Below are positions 16,929 through 24,616 of a DNA stretch of 64,000 bases, piece by piece. The stretch lies in assembly GCF_022213955.1 (NCBI RefSeq), contig NZ_JAKNTW010000025.1:1-64000 (forward strand). Direction: 5' to 3'. The stretch's first letter is position 1. Every line of letters starts with the position of its first letter. The DNA comes from Dolomitihabitans soli. Lineage in GTDB: Bacteria > Actinomycetota > Actinomycetes > Streptosporangiales > Streptosporangiaceae. The notes beneath the pieces are model-generated. The model made no database searches, was not told the origin of the DNA, and saw only the letters and a list, made by a program, of their open reading frames with translations. The translations under genes and the position numbers were made by a program.

Positions 16929-18074
16929 ATGTCCGTGCGACCTGTTCCCCTTCCCGCCGTGTGGACCGAGCAAAGCAAGGGCCTGCTGAGCCGGTACGAC
17001 GTAGGCCGCTCCGTGCTGTTCACCTCACCCCGCCACACCCTGCTGACCAGCGGGGTGCGGGGGATCGTGACAGGAGACCTCGCGACGTTACCGGAGCGGG
17101 TGCCCGCCGCCCTGGCAGGCGGGGGCGGCATCGCCGCCGGCGCGATCGCGTTCGACGGCACCGCCCGCCTCACGGTGCCGGCCACCGTCGACTGGTCGGG
17201 GCCGCCGACCAGGATCAGGGCCCGCACCCGCGCCAGGCCCTCGGGATGGCGGATGCAGTGCGTGCCCGACCCGGAGGCGTACCGCGAAGGCGTACGGCGG
17301 GCCCTGCGGCGCATCGACGAGGGCTCGCTGGCCAAGGTGGTGCTGGCCCGGTCGGTGGAGCTGTTCACCGACGGGGTCATCGACGTCCGTGAGTTCCTGG
17401 CCTATCTGATCGGCCGCGCGCACCACTCGTTCGCGGTGCCGCTGGGCGACCGCACGCTCATCGGGGCGAGCCCGGAGCTGCTGGTCTCGCGGCGCGGCCG
17501 CACGGTCGCAGCCAACCCGCTGGCGGGCTCGACCGCCCGTTCCCCCCTTCCGCACGTCGACCGGCAGCGGGCCCTGGACCTGCTCGCCTCCGCCAAGGAC
17601 CGGCACGAGCACCGGCTCGTCGTGGACGCCGTGGCCGACGCGCTCCGGCCGTACTGCGCGCGGCTGCAGGTGCCCCGCGAACCCGAGCTCATCTCCACCA
17701 CCACCATGTGGCACCTGTCCACCAAGGTGAGCGGGCGGTTGCGCGACCCGGACACCTCGTCCCTCACCCTGGCCGCGGCGCTGCACCCCACGCCGGCGGT
17801 GTGCGGCACCCCCACCGAGGAGGCGAGGTCCGCGATCCGCGACCTCGAACCGTTCGACCGGGGCTTCTACACCGGGATGGTCGGCTGGAGCGATGCCTCG
17901 GGCGACGGGGAGTGGGCGGTCGCCATCCGCTGCGCCGAGGTCTTCCCCGACGCGGTCCGGCTCTTCGCGGGCGCGGGCATCGTCGTCGGTTCCGATCCCG
18001 ACTCCGAGCTCGCGGAGACCTCCGCCAAGTTCCACACCTTGATGCAGGCCCTCGGCATCACCACTGACGTCTGA
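16929..18074 (+). CDS. dhbC: Isochorismate synthase
   Basis: This 381-residue chorismate-binding enzyme converts chorismate to isochorismate, the first step of 2,3-dihydroxybenzoate synthesis. Family signatures are present: SLAKVVLARSVEL, the active-site stretches FAVPLGDRTLIGASPELLV and NPLAGSTARS, the catalytic region ALHPTPAVCGTP with EEARSAI, and YTGMVGWSDASGDGEWAVAI near the Mg-binding end. It matches the EntC/DhbC/MenF class and not TrpE or PabB. It starts 36 bases after the fusion gene with GGGAGAAG upstream, and the isochorismatase gene follows 38 bases after its stop. Confidence 0.9.
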   Translation: MSVRPVPLPAVWTEQSKGLLSRYDVGRSVLFTSPRHTLLTSGVRGIVTGDLATLPERVPAALAGGGGIAAGAIAFDGTARLTVPATVDWSGPPTRIRARTRARPSGWRMQCVPDPEAYREGVRRALRRIDEGSLAKVVLARSVELFTDGVIDVREFLAYLIGRAHHSFAVPLGDRTLIGASPELLVSRRGRTVAANPLAGSTARSPLPHVDRQRALDLLASAKDRHEHRLVVDAVADALRPYCARLQVPREPELISTTTMWHLSTKVSGRLRDPDTSSLTLAAALHPTPAVCGTPTEEARSAIRDLEPFDRGFYTGMVGWSDASGDGEWAVAIRCAEVFPDAVRLFAGAGIVVGSDPDSELAETSAKFHTLMQALGITTDV

Positions 18075-18111
18075 AGCTTTTCGAGATCACTGTGAAAGGA
18101 CACCATCCGCC

Positions 18112-18753
18112 ATGGCCATCGCCCCGATCTCGCCCTATCCCATGCCGGACAGACTGCCGGAGAACCGTGTGCACTGGCGGCCGGACCCCCGGCGTACCGT
18201 GCTGCTCATCCACGACATGCAGAACTACTTCCTGAACGCCTTCGCGCCCGGCAGGTCGCCGCTGGCCGAACTCATGTCGAACGTGCTCGCCCTCCGCGAG
18301 TGCTGCGCCGACCTCGGCATCCAGGTCTTCTACTCGGCCCAGCCCGGCGCGCAGTCGCGCAATGAGCGTGGCCTCCAGCAGGACTTCTGGGGTCCGGGCA
18401 TCGGCCCGGACCCGGTCGAGGCGCAGATCGCCAGCGTGCTGACCCCGCGGGCCGGTGACGTGCTGGTGACCAAGTGGCGCTACAGCGCCTTCCAGCGCAC
18501 CAGCCTCGCCGACCGGCTCGGCGAGCGGGACCAGATCATCATCTGCGGGATCTACGCGCACATCGGGGTGCTGATGACCGCCACCGAGGCGTTCATGCGC
18601 GACGTGCAGCCGTTCGTGGTCGCCGACGCGGTGGCCGACTTCTCGCTCGACCACCACCGGATGGCGCTGACCTACGCGTCGCAGCGGTGCGCCGTCACGG
18701 TCCGCACCCAGGCGATCATTCGTGCCCTGAAGCAGGAGGTGGCCCGCATCTGA
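18112..18753 (+). CDS. dhbB: Isochorismatase (EntB/DhbB/PhzD-type, no aryl-carrier domain)
   Basis: This 213-residue enzyme hydrolyses isochorismate to 2,3-dihydro-2,3-dihydroxybenzoate and pyruvate. The catalytic Asp lies in [11 protein letters not shown] and the Lys in VTKWRYSAF. The segment [16 protein letters not shown] has no nucleophilic Cys, which is typical of vinyl-ether hydrolases such as EntB and PhzD and unlike amidases of this fold. EntB and DhbB are normally 280-310 residues with a C-terminal aryl-carrier protein. Here the protein stops after the catalytic domain, so it cannot load DHB onto an NRPS by itself. It is the last gene of the locus. Confidence 0.9.
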   Translation: MAIAPISPYPMPDRLPENRVHWRPDPRRTVLLIHDMQNYFLNAFAPGRSPLAELMSNVLALRECCADLGIQVFYSAQPGAQSRNERGLQQDFWGPGIGPDPVEAQIASVLTPRAGDVLVTKWRYSAFQRTSLADRLGERDQIIICGIYAHIGVLMTATEAFMRDVQPFVVADAVADFSLDHHRMALTYASQRCAVTVRTQAIIRALKQEVARI

Positions 18754-18774
18754 GCCTCAGGGGCCGCGGCCCGG

Positions 18775-19146
18775 TCACGCGTAGGGCTGGGTGATGACCT
18801 CCATGTTGTGCCCGTCGGGGTCGTCGAAGTAGACGCCACGCCCGCCGAACAGGTGGTTGATCTCACCCGGCTTGTTGTGACCGGGGTCGGCCCAGTAGTC
18901 GAGCCCTTGAACGCGGATCCGGTCGAAGATCGTGTCGAACTCGGGTTCGGTGACGATGAAGCAGTAGTGGTTCGGCCGTACTTCCTGCACGTCCATGTAG
19001 TCGAGGGTGACGCCGTTGGCGGTCTCGACGGGGACGAACGGCCCCCACTGCGCGCCGGCCGTAAGGCCCAGGATGTCGGCCAGGAACTTCGCCGACGTCT
19101 CCTTGTCCCTGCTGGGCACGATCGTGTGGTTCAGGTCGACGGACAT
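18775..19146 (-). CDS. VOC family protein
   Basis: This 123-residue single-unit vicinal-oxygen-chelate protein opens LNHTIVPSRDKETSAKFLAD and closes GVYFDDPDGHNMEVITQPYA. The His in LNHTIV and the Glu near the C-terminus (NMEVI) are plausible metal ligands. Its activity is unknown. The start at 19146 has GAGGAGG 7 bases upstream; an upstream ATG lacks one. It converges on the isochorismatase gene with only 21 bases between, and is separated from the FMN reductase gene by a tandem-repeat region. Confidence 0.85.
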   Translation of the reverse strand: MSVDLNHTIVPSRDKETSAKFLADILGLTAGAQWGPFVPVETANGVTLDYMDVQEVRPNHYCFIVTEPEFDTIFDRIRVQGLDYWADPGHNKPGEINHLFGGRGVYFDDPDGHNMEVITQPYA

Positions 19147-19292
19147 CAGGTCCTCCTCGTGACGACGCTTCCCCGTCCAGGGCATCACCCCGGCCGGTGC
19201 GCTGTTGAGCGTGCCCGCCGGTGTGGTGCCCGTATTGGATCAACACGCCGTGGCACCCCGGCATTCCGGGCACGTCTGCCGTCGCGGCCGGT

Positions 19293-19411
19293 GATGCCGC
19301 GTCGCGTCAGGGATGCCGCGTCGCGTCAGGGATGCCGTGTCGCGTCAGGGACGCAGTGCCGTCAGGGACGCAGTGCCGTCAGGGACGCAGTGCCGTCAGG
19401 GACGCAGGGCC
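19293..19411. repeat. Compound tandem repeat (3 x 19 bp, then 3-4 x 17 bp)
   Basis: Three head-to-tail units of GATGCCGCGTCGCGTCAGG (19293-19349) pass directly into three units of GACGCAGTGCCGTCAGG (19350-19400) plus a partial unit. The two units share GA-GC and CGTCAGG, so the second looks like a shortened derivative. The array runs into the last codons of the FMN reductase gene. Confidence 0.85.
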
Positions 19412-20013
19412 GCGAGCTGCTGCTCGAACGGTACGACGGTGTCGCTCCGCCCGGCCGCCGCCGGCCGGTGCGACATCAGGCCGGCCAGCTCACCCGAGGC
19501 GCGGGCGATCCGGGTGGCGAGGTCGCCGGTGGCCGCGTCGCCGGCCGTGCCCCAGTCTTCGGACGCCGCGTAGACGGCGGTGGGCACGACGATCGCGCGC
19601 AGGTAGGCGAACAGCGGGCGGAGGGCGTGTTCGAGGGCGAGCGAGTGCCGGGCCGTGCCGCCGGTCGCCGCGACGAGCACGGGTTTCCCGTCGAGCGCGG
19701 AGTTGTCGATCACGTCGAAGAACGACTTGAACAACCCGCTGTAGGAGGCGGTGAAGATGGGCGTGACGGCGATCAGGCCGTCGGCCCGCCGTACCGCTTC
19801 GAGCGCGTCGCGCAGCCGCGCGCCCGGGAACCCGGTCACCAGGTTGTTGGCGATGTCGACGGCGAGGTCGCGCAACTCCACCACCTGGGTCTCGACCGTC
19901 CGCTCTCCGGCGAGGGAGCGGACGGCGCCCTCCGCCAGCCGGTCGGCCAGCAGCCGCGTGGTGGAGGGTTTGCCGAGGCCGGCCGTGACGACCACGAGGT
20001 TCATGGGCTTCAT
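19396..20013 (-). CDS. NADPH-dependent FMN reductase, CE1759 type
   Basis: This flavodoxin-like reductase of about 205 residues has LVVVTAGLGKPSTTRLLAD as the FMN-phosphate loop, TPIFTASYSGLFKSFFD and the loop ATGGTARHSLALE. This is the CE1759 family, which supplies reduced flavin to a neighbouring luciferase-like monooxygenase. The LLM gene lies just upstream and fits. The ATG at 20013 is preferred because GGAGA precedes it; an ATG four codons earlier at 20025 has no ribosome site. The last codons lie inside a tandem repeat, so the C-terminus may vary between strains. Confidence 0.85.
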   Translation of the reverse strand: MKPMNLVVVTAGLGKPSTTRLLADRLAEGAVRSLAGERTVETQVVELRDLAVDIANNLVTGFPGARLRDALEAVRRADGLIAVTPIFTASYSGLFKSFFDVIDNSALDGKPVLVAATGGTARHSLALEHALRPLFAYLRAIVVPTAVYAASEDWGTAGDAATGDLATRIARASGELAGLMSHRPAAAGRSDTVVPFEQQLAALRP

Positions 20014-20031
20014 CGGGTTCTCCATCGGTGG

Positions 20032-21126
20032 CTAGGACGACGCGGGGACGGGCCGTGCGGCGGCGGCGAGCAGGGCCTCGTGGGTGGGGCCGTCGGGCAC
20101 CGCCGCCGGCCTGCCGGCGGCGAACTCCCTGCGAAGGACCGGCACGACCTCCGCACCGAGGATGTCGAGCTGCTCCAGCACGGTCTTCAGGGGCAGCCCG
20201 GCGTGATCCATCAGGAACAGCTGACGCTGGTAGTCGCCGAAGGAGTCACGGAAGGTCAGGGTCTTGTCGATGACCTCCTGCGGGCTGCCGACCGTGAGCG
20301 GGGTCTGCTCGGTGAACTCCTCCAGCGACGGGCCGTGGCCGTACACCGGCGCGTTGTCGAAGTAGGGGCGGAACTCGCGCACGGCGTCCTGTGACCTCGC
20401 GCGCATGAACACCTGCCCGCCGAGCCCGACGACGGCCTGCTCGGGGGTGCCGTGACCGTAATGGGCGAAGCGCTCCCGATAGAGCCCGACGAGCTGGATG
20501 AAGTGTTCCTTGGGCCAGAAGATGTTGTTGGCGAAGAACCCGTCACCGTAGTAGGCCGCCTGTTCGGCGATCTCCGGGCTGCGGATCGACCCGTGCCAGA
20601 CGAAGGGCGGCACGCCGTCGAGCGGGCGGGGCGTCGCGGTGAAGGACTGCAGAGGGGTACGGAAGCGGCCCTCCCAGTCGACGACGTCCTCCCGCCACAG
20701 GCGGTGCAGCAGCGCGTAGTTCTCGATGGCCAGCGGGATGCCCTGGCGGATGTCCTTGCCGAACCAGGGGTACACCGGCCCGGTGTTGCCGCGGCCCAGC
20801 ATCAGGTCCACCCGGCCGTCCGCCAGGTGCTGGAGCATCGCGAAGTCCTCGGCGATCTTGACCGGGTCGCCGGTGGTGATCAGGGTGGTGGCCGTGGAGA
20901 GGATCAGCCGCTCGGTCCGCGCCGCGATGTGGCCGAGCATGGTCGTCGGCGACGACGGCACGAAGGGCGGGTTGTGGTGCTCGCCGGTCGCGAAGACGTC
21001 GAGACCGACCTCCTCGGCCTTGAGCGCGATGGCGACCATCGCCTTGATCCGCTCGTGTTCACTCGGCATCCTGCCCGTCACGGGGTCCATGGTGACGTCC
21101 CCCACGGTGAAGATCCCGAACTGCAT
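20032..21126 (-). CDS. LLM-class flavin-dependent monooxygenase, CE1758 type
   Basis: This 364-residue bacterial-luciferase-like TIM barrel begins MQFGIFTVGDVTMDP and carries FATGEHHNPPFVPSSP and DLMLGRGNTGPVYPWFG, the signatures of the CE1758 subgroup. It is predicted to use FMNH2 from the reductase encoded directly downstream and O2 to oxidise an unknown substrate. The ATG at 21126 is chosen by homology to the family start; a second ATG at 21138 would add four residues. A palindrome lies just upstream of the start. Confidence 0.88.
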   Translation of the reverse strand: MQFGIFTVGDVTMDPVTGRMPSEHERIKAMVAIALKAEEVGLDVFATGEHHNPPFVPSSPTTMLGHIAARTERLILSTATTLITTGDPVKIAEDFAMLQHLADGRVDLMLGRGNTGPVYPWFGKDIRQGIPLAIENYALLHRLWREDVVDWEGRFRTPLQSFTATPRPLDGVPPFVWHGSIRSPEIAEQAAYYGDGFFANNIFWPKEHFIQLVGLYRERFAHYGHGTPEQAVVGLGGQVFMRARSQDAVREFRPYFDNAPVYGHGPSLEEFTEQTPLTVGSPQEVIDKTLTFRDSFGDYQRQLFLMDHAGLPLKTVLEQLDILGAEVVPVLRREFAAGRPAAVPDGPTHEALLAAAARPVPASS

Positions 21127-21143
21127 CGTGCTCACCATCCTTC

Positions 21144-21157
21144 GTTGAACATTCAAC
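21144..21157. promoter_or_regulatory. Palindromic operator candidate upstream of the LLM/FMN-reductase pair
   Basis: GTTGAACATTCAAC is an inverted repeat with 6-bp arms and a 2-bp centre, 18 bases upstream of the LLM start. Its size and AT-content fit a MarR-type site. No MarR gene is adjacent, so the regulator would be encoded elsewhere. Confidence 0.5.
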
Positions 21158-21259
21158 CGCCATAAGCGTGGTGGTGAGCGGCCTTATTCCTGAACGCGGC
21201 CAACGGTCGAATCCCGCCTCCGGCCACAGGGCGTGACGACCTCGTGCACCCAGCCCTGA

Positions 21260-23338
21260 TCAGATGAACGGGCCGATCAGGCCGGCGAACTCCTCCGGGC
21301 CGACGACCCGCACGCCCAGGCTCTCGGCCTTGGTCCGCTTGGAGCCCGCCTTCTCTCCGGCCACCAGCAGCGACGTCTTCGCCGACACGCTGGAGGACGC
21401 CTTGCCTCCGGCGCGCTCGATCAGCTCGTTCATCTGGTTGCGGGTAAGCGCCGCCAGCTCGCCGCTCATGGCGCCGGTCACCACGACGGACATCCCGGCC
21501 AGCGGCAGCTCGGACGTGTCACTCGCCTCCGCTTCGGCGCCGGGATCGGCGGGCGGCGTCCAGCCCGGCTCGGTCATGGCGACCCCGGCCTTGACCAGCT
21601 TGTCGATGAGGCCGGCGAGCTCGACCAGCTCCGCCACCACCACCGGCGCCTTCTCCGGGCCGATACCCTCCACCGCCTGGATCGCCTCGGCGTCGGCCGC
21701 GCGGATGGCGTCCATGCTGCCGAAGTGCCTGGCGATGCGGCGGCTCATGGATCGGCCGGTGCCGCGGACGCCCAGCGCGCAGAACACCCTGCTGAGCGGC
21801 TGCGCCTTGGCCCGCTCGATGGCGGCCAGCAGGTTGTCGGTGCTGGTCTCGCCCATCCGTTCCAGGTCCAGCACCTGCTCGCGGGCCAGGAAGAACAGAT
21901 CGGCGAAATCGGTGATCAATCCGGCGTCCAGCAGTTGCTGGATACGGCTCTCGGCCAGGCCCTCGATGTCGAGCTGGTCGCGGCCGGCGGCGTAGCCGAT
22001 GGAGGCGATCGCCCGGCAGGCGCGCCCGCGTACACACCGCCACCGCTCCTGGGAGGCGTCGATCGCGTCGCCGCAGGACGGGCAGACCTGCGGGACCTCG
22101 ATCGGCTGCTCATCACCGGTGCGCAGGTGCACGACCGGAGCCTCGACCCGGGGAATCACGTCGCCGGCTTTGTAGACGACCACGCTGTCGCCCAGCATCA
22201 ACCCCCGGCGGCGGATGTCGGCGGCGTTGTGCAGGGTGGCGTAGGTGACGACGCTGCCGTCGAGCTCGACCGGCTCCAGCACCGCGCGGGGGGCGATGAT
22301 GCCGGTGCGGCCGGTGTTCCACTCCACGCCGATCAGCTTGGTGATCTTCTCGGTGGCGGGCAGCTTGTAGGCGATCGCCCAGCGCGGCGCCCGGGAGCTG
22401 AACCCCGCCTCGGCCTGGTCGGCCGCCAGGTCGCACTTGATCACGATGCCGTCGATGCCGAACGCCAGCTCGGCACGGGCCGCGGCGATCTCCCCGACGC
22501 GCTCCTGCACCCGCTCCAGCGTGTCGGCCACGATGCCGGCGACGGGCGTGGCGACCGTGGTCTGCACGCCCTGCCCGGCCACCCAGCCCATGATCTCGCT
22601 GTGCGGCAGCTCCCGCAGGCGTACGGCCAGCTCGGAGTCGTCGCCGGGCGGCGGCAGGACACCGTAACCGAAGAACGTCAGCTCGCACACGTAGGGCCGG
22701 TCCTGCGCCCGCAACGTGCCCGCCGCCGCACTGCGCGGATTGGCGAACGTCGTGCCGTCATGCGCCTGCCGCTTGGCACAGGCCTCCTCGAACTGCGAGG
22801 CGGTCATCATGACCTCGCCGCGCAGCTCCACCGTGACCGCGTCGGCCAGCCGGGCGGGCAGGCCGACGATGGTGCCGACGGCATGCGAGACGTCCTCGCC
22901 CGCGGTGCCGTCGCCACGCGTGACCAGTTGCGCCAGGCGGCCGTTCCGGTAGCGGGCCGAGATCGCCAGCCCGTCGAGCTTGGGCTCCACGCTCCACACC
23001 GTGACGGGCCTGCCGAGCCTGCGCTCCAGCCCGGCCGCCCAGTCGGCGAGCTGCTCGGCGCCGAACACGTTGTCGAGGCTGAGCATCGGCACGGTGTGCG
23101 GCACATCGCCCACCACGGCCCCGCCGGCCACCTTGCCCGTCGGCGATAACGGGAGCACCGCCTCGGGATGTGCCTCCTCGTACGCCTGGATGCCGCGGAC
23201 CAGCCGGTCGTAGGCGTCGTCGTCGAGCGTCGAGGTGCCGTCGGCGTAGTAGGCGGCGGCGGAATCCACGGCAAGCTGGACGGCTTCGGCGTAGGCCGTG
23301 TCGTCGGCCAGAACGGTGCTGGGGGGCGTGTCGGTCAT
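21260..23338 (-). CDS. ligA: NAD+-dependent DNA ligase (LigA family), divergent copy
   Basis: This 692-residue protein has the full LigA order. It contains an NAD-binding Ia domain, the adenylation domain with active-site Lys120 in [10 protein letters not shown], and an OB fold. A four-Cys zinc finger follows ([17 protein letters not shown], then RGRAC), then helix-hairpin-helix repeats ([12 protein letters not shown]) and a C-terminal BRCT domain. It seals nicks using NAD+. The N-terminal ISDAEYD-like motif is changed to [10 protein letters not shown] and the Ia domain is divergent, so this may be a second paralogue. That cannot be settled from one window. It has no obvious operon partner. 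Confidence 0.9.
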   Translation of the reverse strand: MTDTPPSTVLADDTAYAEAVQLAVDSAAAYYADGTSTLDDDAYDRLVRGIQAYEEAHPEAVLPLSPTGKVAGGAVVGDVPHTVPMLSLDNVFGAEQLADWAAGLERRLGRPVTVWSVEPKLDGLAISARYRNGRLAQLVTRGDGTAGEDVSHAVGTIVGLPARLADAVTVELRGEVMMTASQFEEACAKRQAHDGTTFANPRSAAAGTLRAQDRPYVCELTFFGYGVLPPPGDDSELAVRLRELPHSEIMGWVAGQGVQTTVATPVAGIVADTLERVQERVGEIAAARAELAFGIDGIVIKCDLAADQAEAGFSSRAPRWAIAYKLPATEKITKLIGVEWNTGRTGIIAPRAVLEPVELDGSVVTYATLHNAADIRRRGLMLGDSVVVYKAGDVIPRVEAPVVHLRTGDEQPIEVPQVCPSCGDAIDASQERWRCVRGRACRAIASIGYAAGRDQLDIEGLAESRIQQLLDAGLITDFADLFFLAREQVLDLERMGETSTDNLLAAIERAKAQPLSRVFCALGVRGTGRSMSRRIARHFGSMDAIRAADAEAIQAVEGIGPEKAPVVVAELVELAGLIDKLVKAGVAMTEPGWTPPADPGAEAEASDTSELPLAGMSVVVTGAMSGELAALTRNQMNELIERAGGKASSSVSAKTSLLVAGEKAGSKRTKAESLGVRVVGPEEFAGLIGPFI

Positions 23339-23421
23339 AGACCTATCCTGCCTGGTGCCACCGACAATTCGGGCCTCACGAACCGGGCCTGAGCCGCCGT
23401 GCGAGCCGCGCGGCCCTCGGC

Positions 23422-23541
23422 ATCGGCGACCTGGAGACGAAGAAGGAGAAAGCCGTGGGACTGGGGGTGCGGATTACGACTCCCGAGGAATTCGCCGAAC
23501 TGGTCCGGGACCATCTCCGAACGCCTGTCCCGGGTCGGTAA
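23422..23541 (+). pseudogene. Possible BRCT-domain remnant
   Basis: The + frame reads [19 protein letters not shown] and then TTPEEFAELVRDHL before TAA. This resembles the second half of a BRCT domain (the lysine-rich helix, then GVR-x-x-TPEEF). No ATG or GTG start, ribosome site or first half of the domain precedes it. It lies just upstream of ligA on the opposite strand. I read it as a decayed fragment; chance resemblance is possible. Confidence 0.35.
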
Positions 23542-23553
23542 AGGTAAAGTTTG

Positions 23554-23597
23554 CGGTCCTGAAGCCCTGCCCCGTAAGGGGTTTAGTAGTCAGGCCG
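23554..23597 (+). other. Stem-loop with GTAA tetraloop
   Basis: An outer stem (CGGTCCTGA with TCAGGCCG, one bulge) encloses internal loops and an inner CCCC-GTAA-GGGG hairpin. It could be a terminator for the fragment before it or part of a structured leader. It lies about 140 bases before the riboswitch. Confidence 0.3.
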
Positions 23598-23734
23598 TGA
23601 ATCCCTCTTGCACTGTTCCAGGGTCAGCGCATACTTTCATGGGAGTCAACGGGCATAACCTTGACGCAAAGTGCGTTCTAGTTGCCTGATACTGCCGAGA
23701 CCGCGCCTCACCTGCATGGACATGTGTCTGCAGG

Positions 23735-23880
23735 GACGCGGCCGCCGAATCCGCACTCTCGCGGAACCGGGGACCCACAGCACCTCTGGGGTGAATCGGG
23801 CGCCGATTTCTGATGGCGCTCCGTAGGGCACTTCCACGCCCGAACCCGACAGCTAACCCGGTAGGCGGAATGGAAGCAAG
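23735..23880 (+). promoter_or_regulatory. c-di-AMP riboswitch (ydaO/yuaA type)
   Basis: The conserved blocks of this class appear in order: GCCGAATCC, GGAACCGGGGACCCAC, GGGGTGAATC, CCGTAGGG, CCCGAACCCGACAGCTAACC and GTAGGCGG. The ribosome site AAGGAG of the CHAP gene follows at once. In actinobacteria this riboswitch typically sits before cell-wall hydrolase genes and turns them off when c-di-AMP is high. Confidence 0.93.
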
Positions 23881-23895
23881 GAGTTGAACCCCCGC

Positions 23896-24528
23896 ATGAA
23901 GCACTTCCCCCGTACCATCATGTCCGCGGCCGGCGCCGCCGTTGTCGCAGGCGCCGTTCTCGCGGGCGGTCCCGTCCTCGCCGCCGACAACCCCATGGAG
24001 GGCAGGGCAGGCGTCACCACACAGAACCTCACCCAGGGTTCGGCCGCCGCGGTGTTGCGGGTGGCCGAGCAGCAGGTGGGCGTGAAGGAGAACGCCAGCG
24101 GTGGCGGCACCCCCTTCCACTCCTGGTACATGAGCTCGCAGCGCGCCAAGGAGACCACCGCCCGCGACGGCGGCAGCGTGACCTCGTACGCCAACGCGCC
24201 CTGGTGCGCCATGTTCGTCTCCTGGGTGGGCGAGAAGGCCGGAGTCCGGTCCAGCGTCGGCTGGGACGCCTACACGGTGACCTACGCCAATTGGTTCAAG
24301 ACCAACCAGCGCTGGGGCACCGACGCCAAGCCTGGCGCCGTGGTGTTCTACGACTGGGGCGGCGCCAAGGACATCAGCGCCATCGACCACGTCGGCCTGG
24401 TGAAGAAGGACAACGGAGACGGAACCATCTCCACGATCGAAGGCAACACCGGCAACGGCAAGGTGGAGCATCGGGTCCGCCCGAAGTCCGACGTCGTCGG
24501 CTACGGCTACCCGCAGTACAAGGCCTGA
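23896..24528 (+). CDS. Secreted CHAP-domain cell-wall hydrolase
   Basis: This 210-residue protein has a Sec signal peptide of about 33 residues (basic MKHFPRT, then an Ala/Val-rich core ending VLAAD). It carries a CHAP amidase/endopeptidase domain with catalytic Cys in APWCAMFVSWV, His in IDHVGLV and a polar third residue in STIEGNTG. Such enzymes cut peptidoglycan cross-links during growth or spore wall remodelling. Control by the upstream c-di-AMP riboswitch supports a wall-homeostasis role. The ATG at 23896 is 12 bases from AAGGAG; a TTG at 23884 is too close to it. Confidence 0.9.
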   Translation: MKHFPRTIMSAAGAAVVAGAVLAGGPVLAADNPMEGRAGVTTQNLTQGSAAAVLRVAEQQVGVKENASGGGTPFHSWYMSSQRAKETTARDGGSVTSYANAPWCAMFVSWVGEKAGVRSSVGWDAYTVTYANWFKTNQRWGTDAKPGAVVFYDWGGAKDISAIDHVGLVKKDNGDGTISTIEGNTGNGKVEHRVRPKSDVVGYGYPQYKA

Positions 24529-24540
24529 CGGACTCGCAGA

Positions 24541-24577
24541 CCGCCCGCACCCGCTTGAGGGGTGCGGGCGGTTTCGC
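24541..24577 (+). terminator. Rho-independent-like terminator after the CHAP gene
   Basis: A perfect 12-bp stem (CCGCCCGCACCC with its complement) around a 7-base loop is followed by TTTCG, 12 bases after the stop codon. Confidence 0.8.
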
Positions 24578-24616
24578 GTTGTACCGGCATGGCGGCGCGG
24601 GCCCGATCCGAGCGGG

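Noticed and set aside
19293-19411. CRISPR-like array
   Set aside because: The units are head to tail with no spacers and no cas genes are present, so it is a plain tandem repeat.
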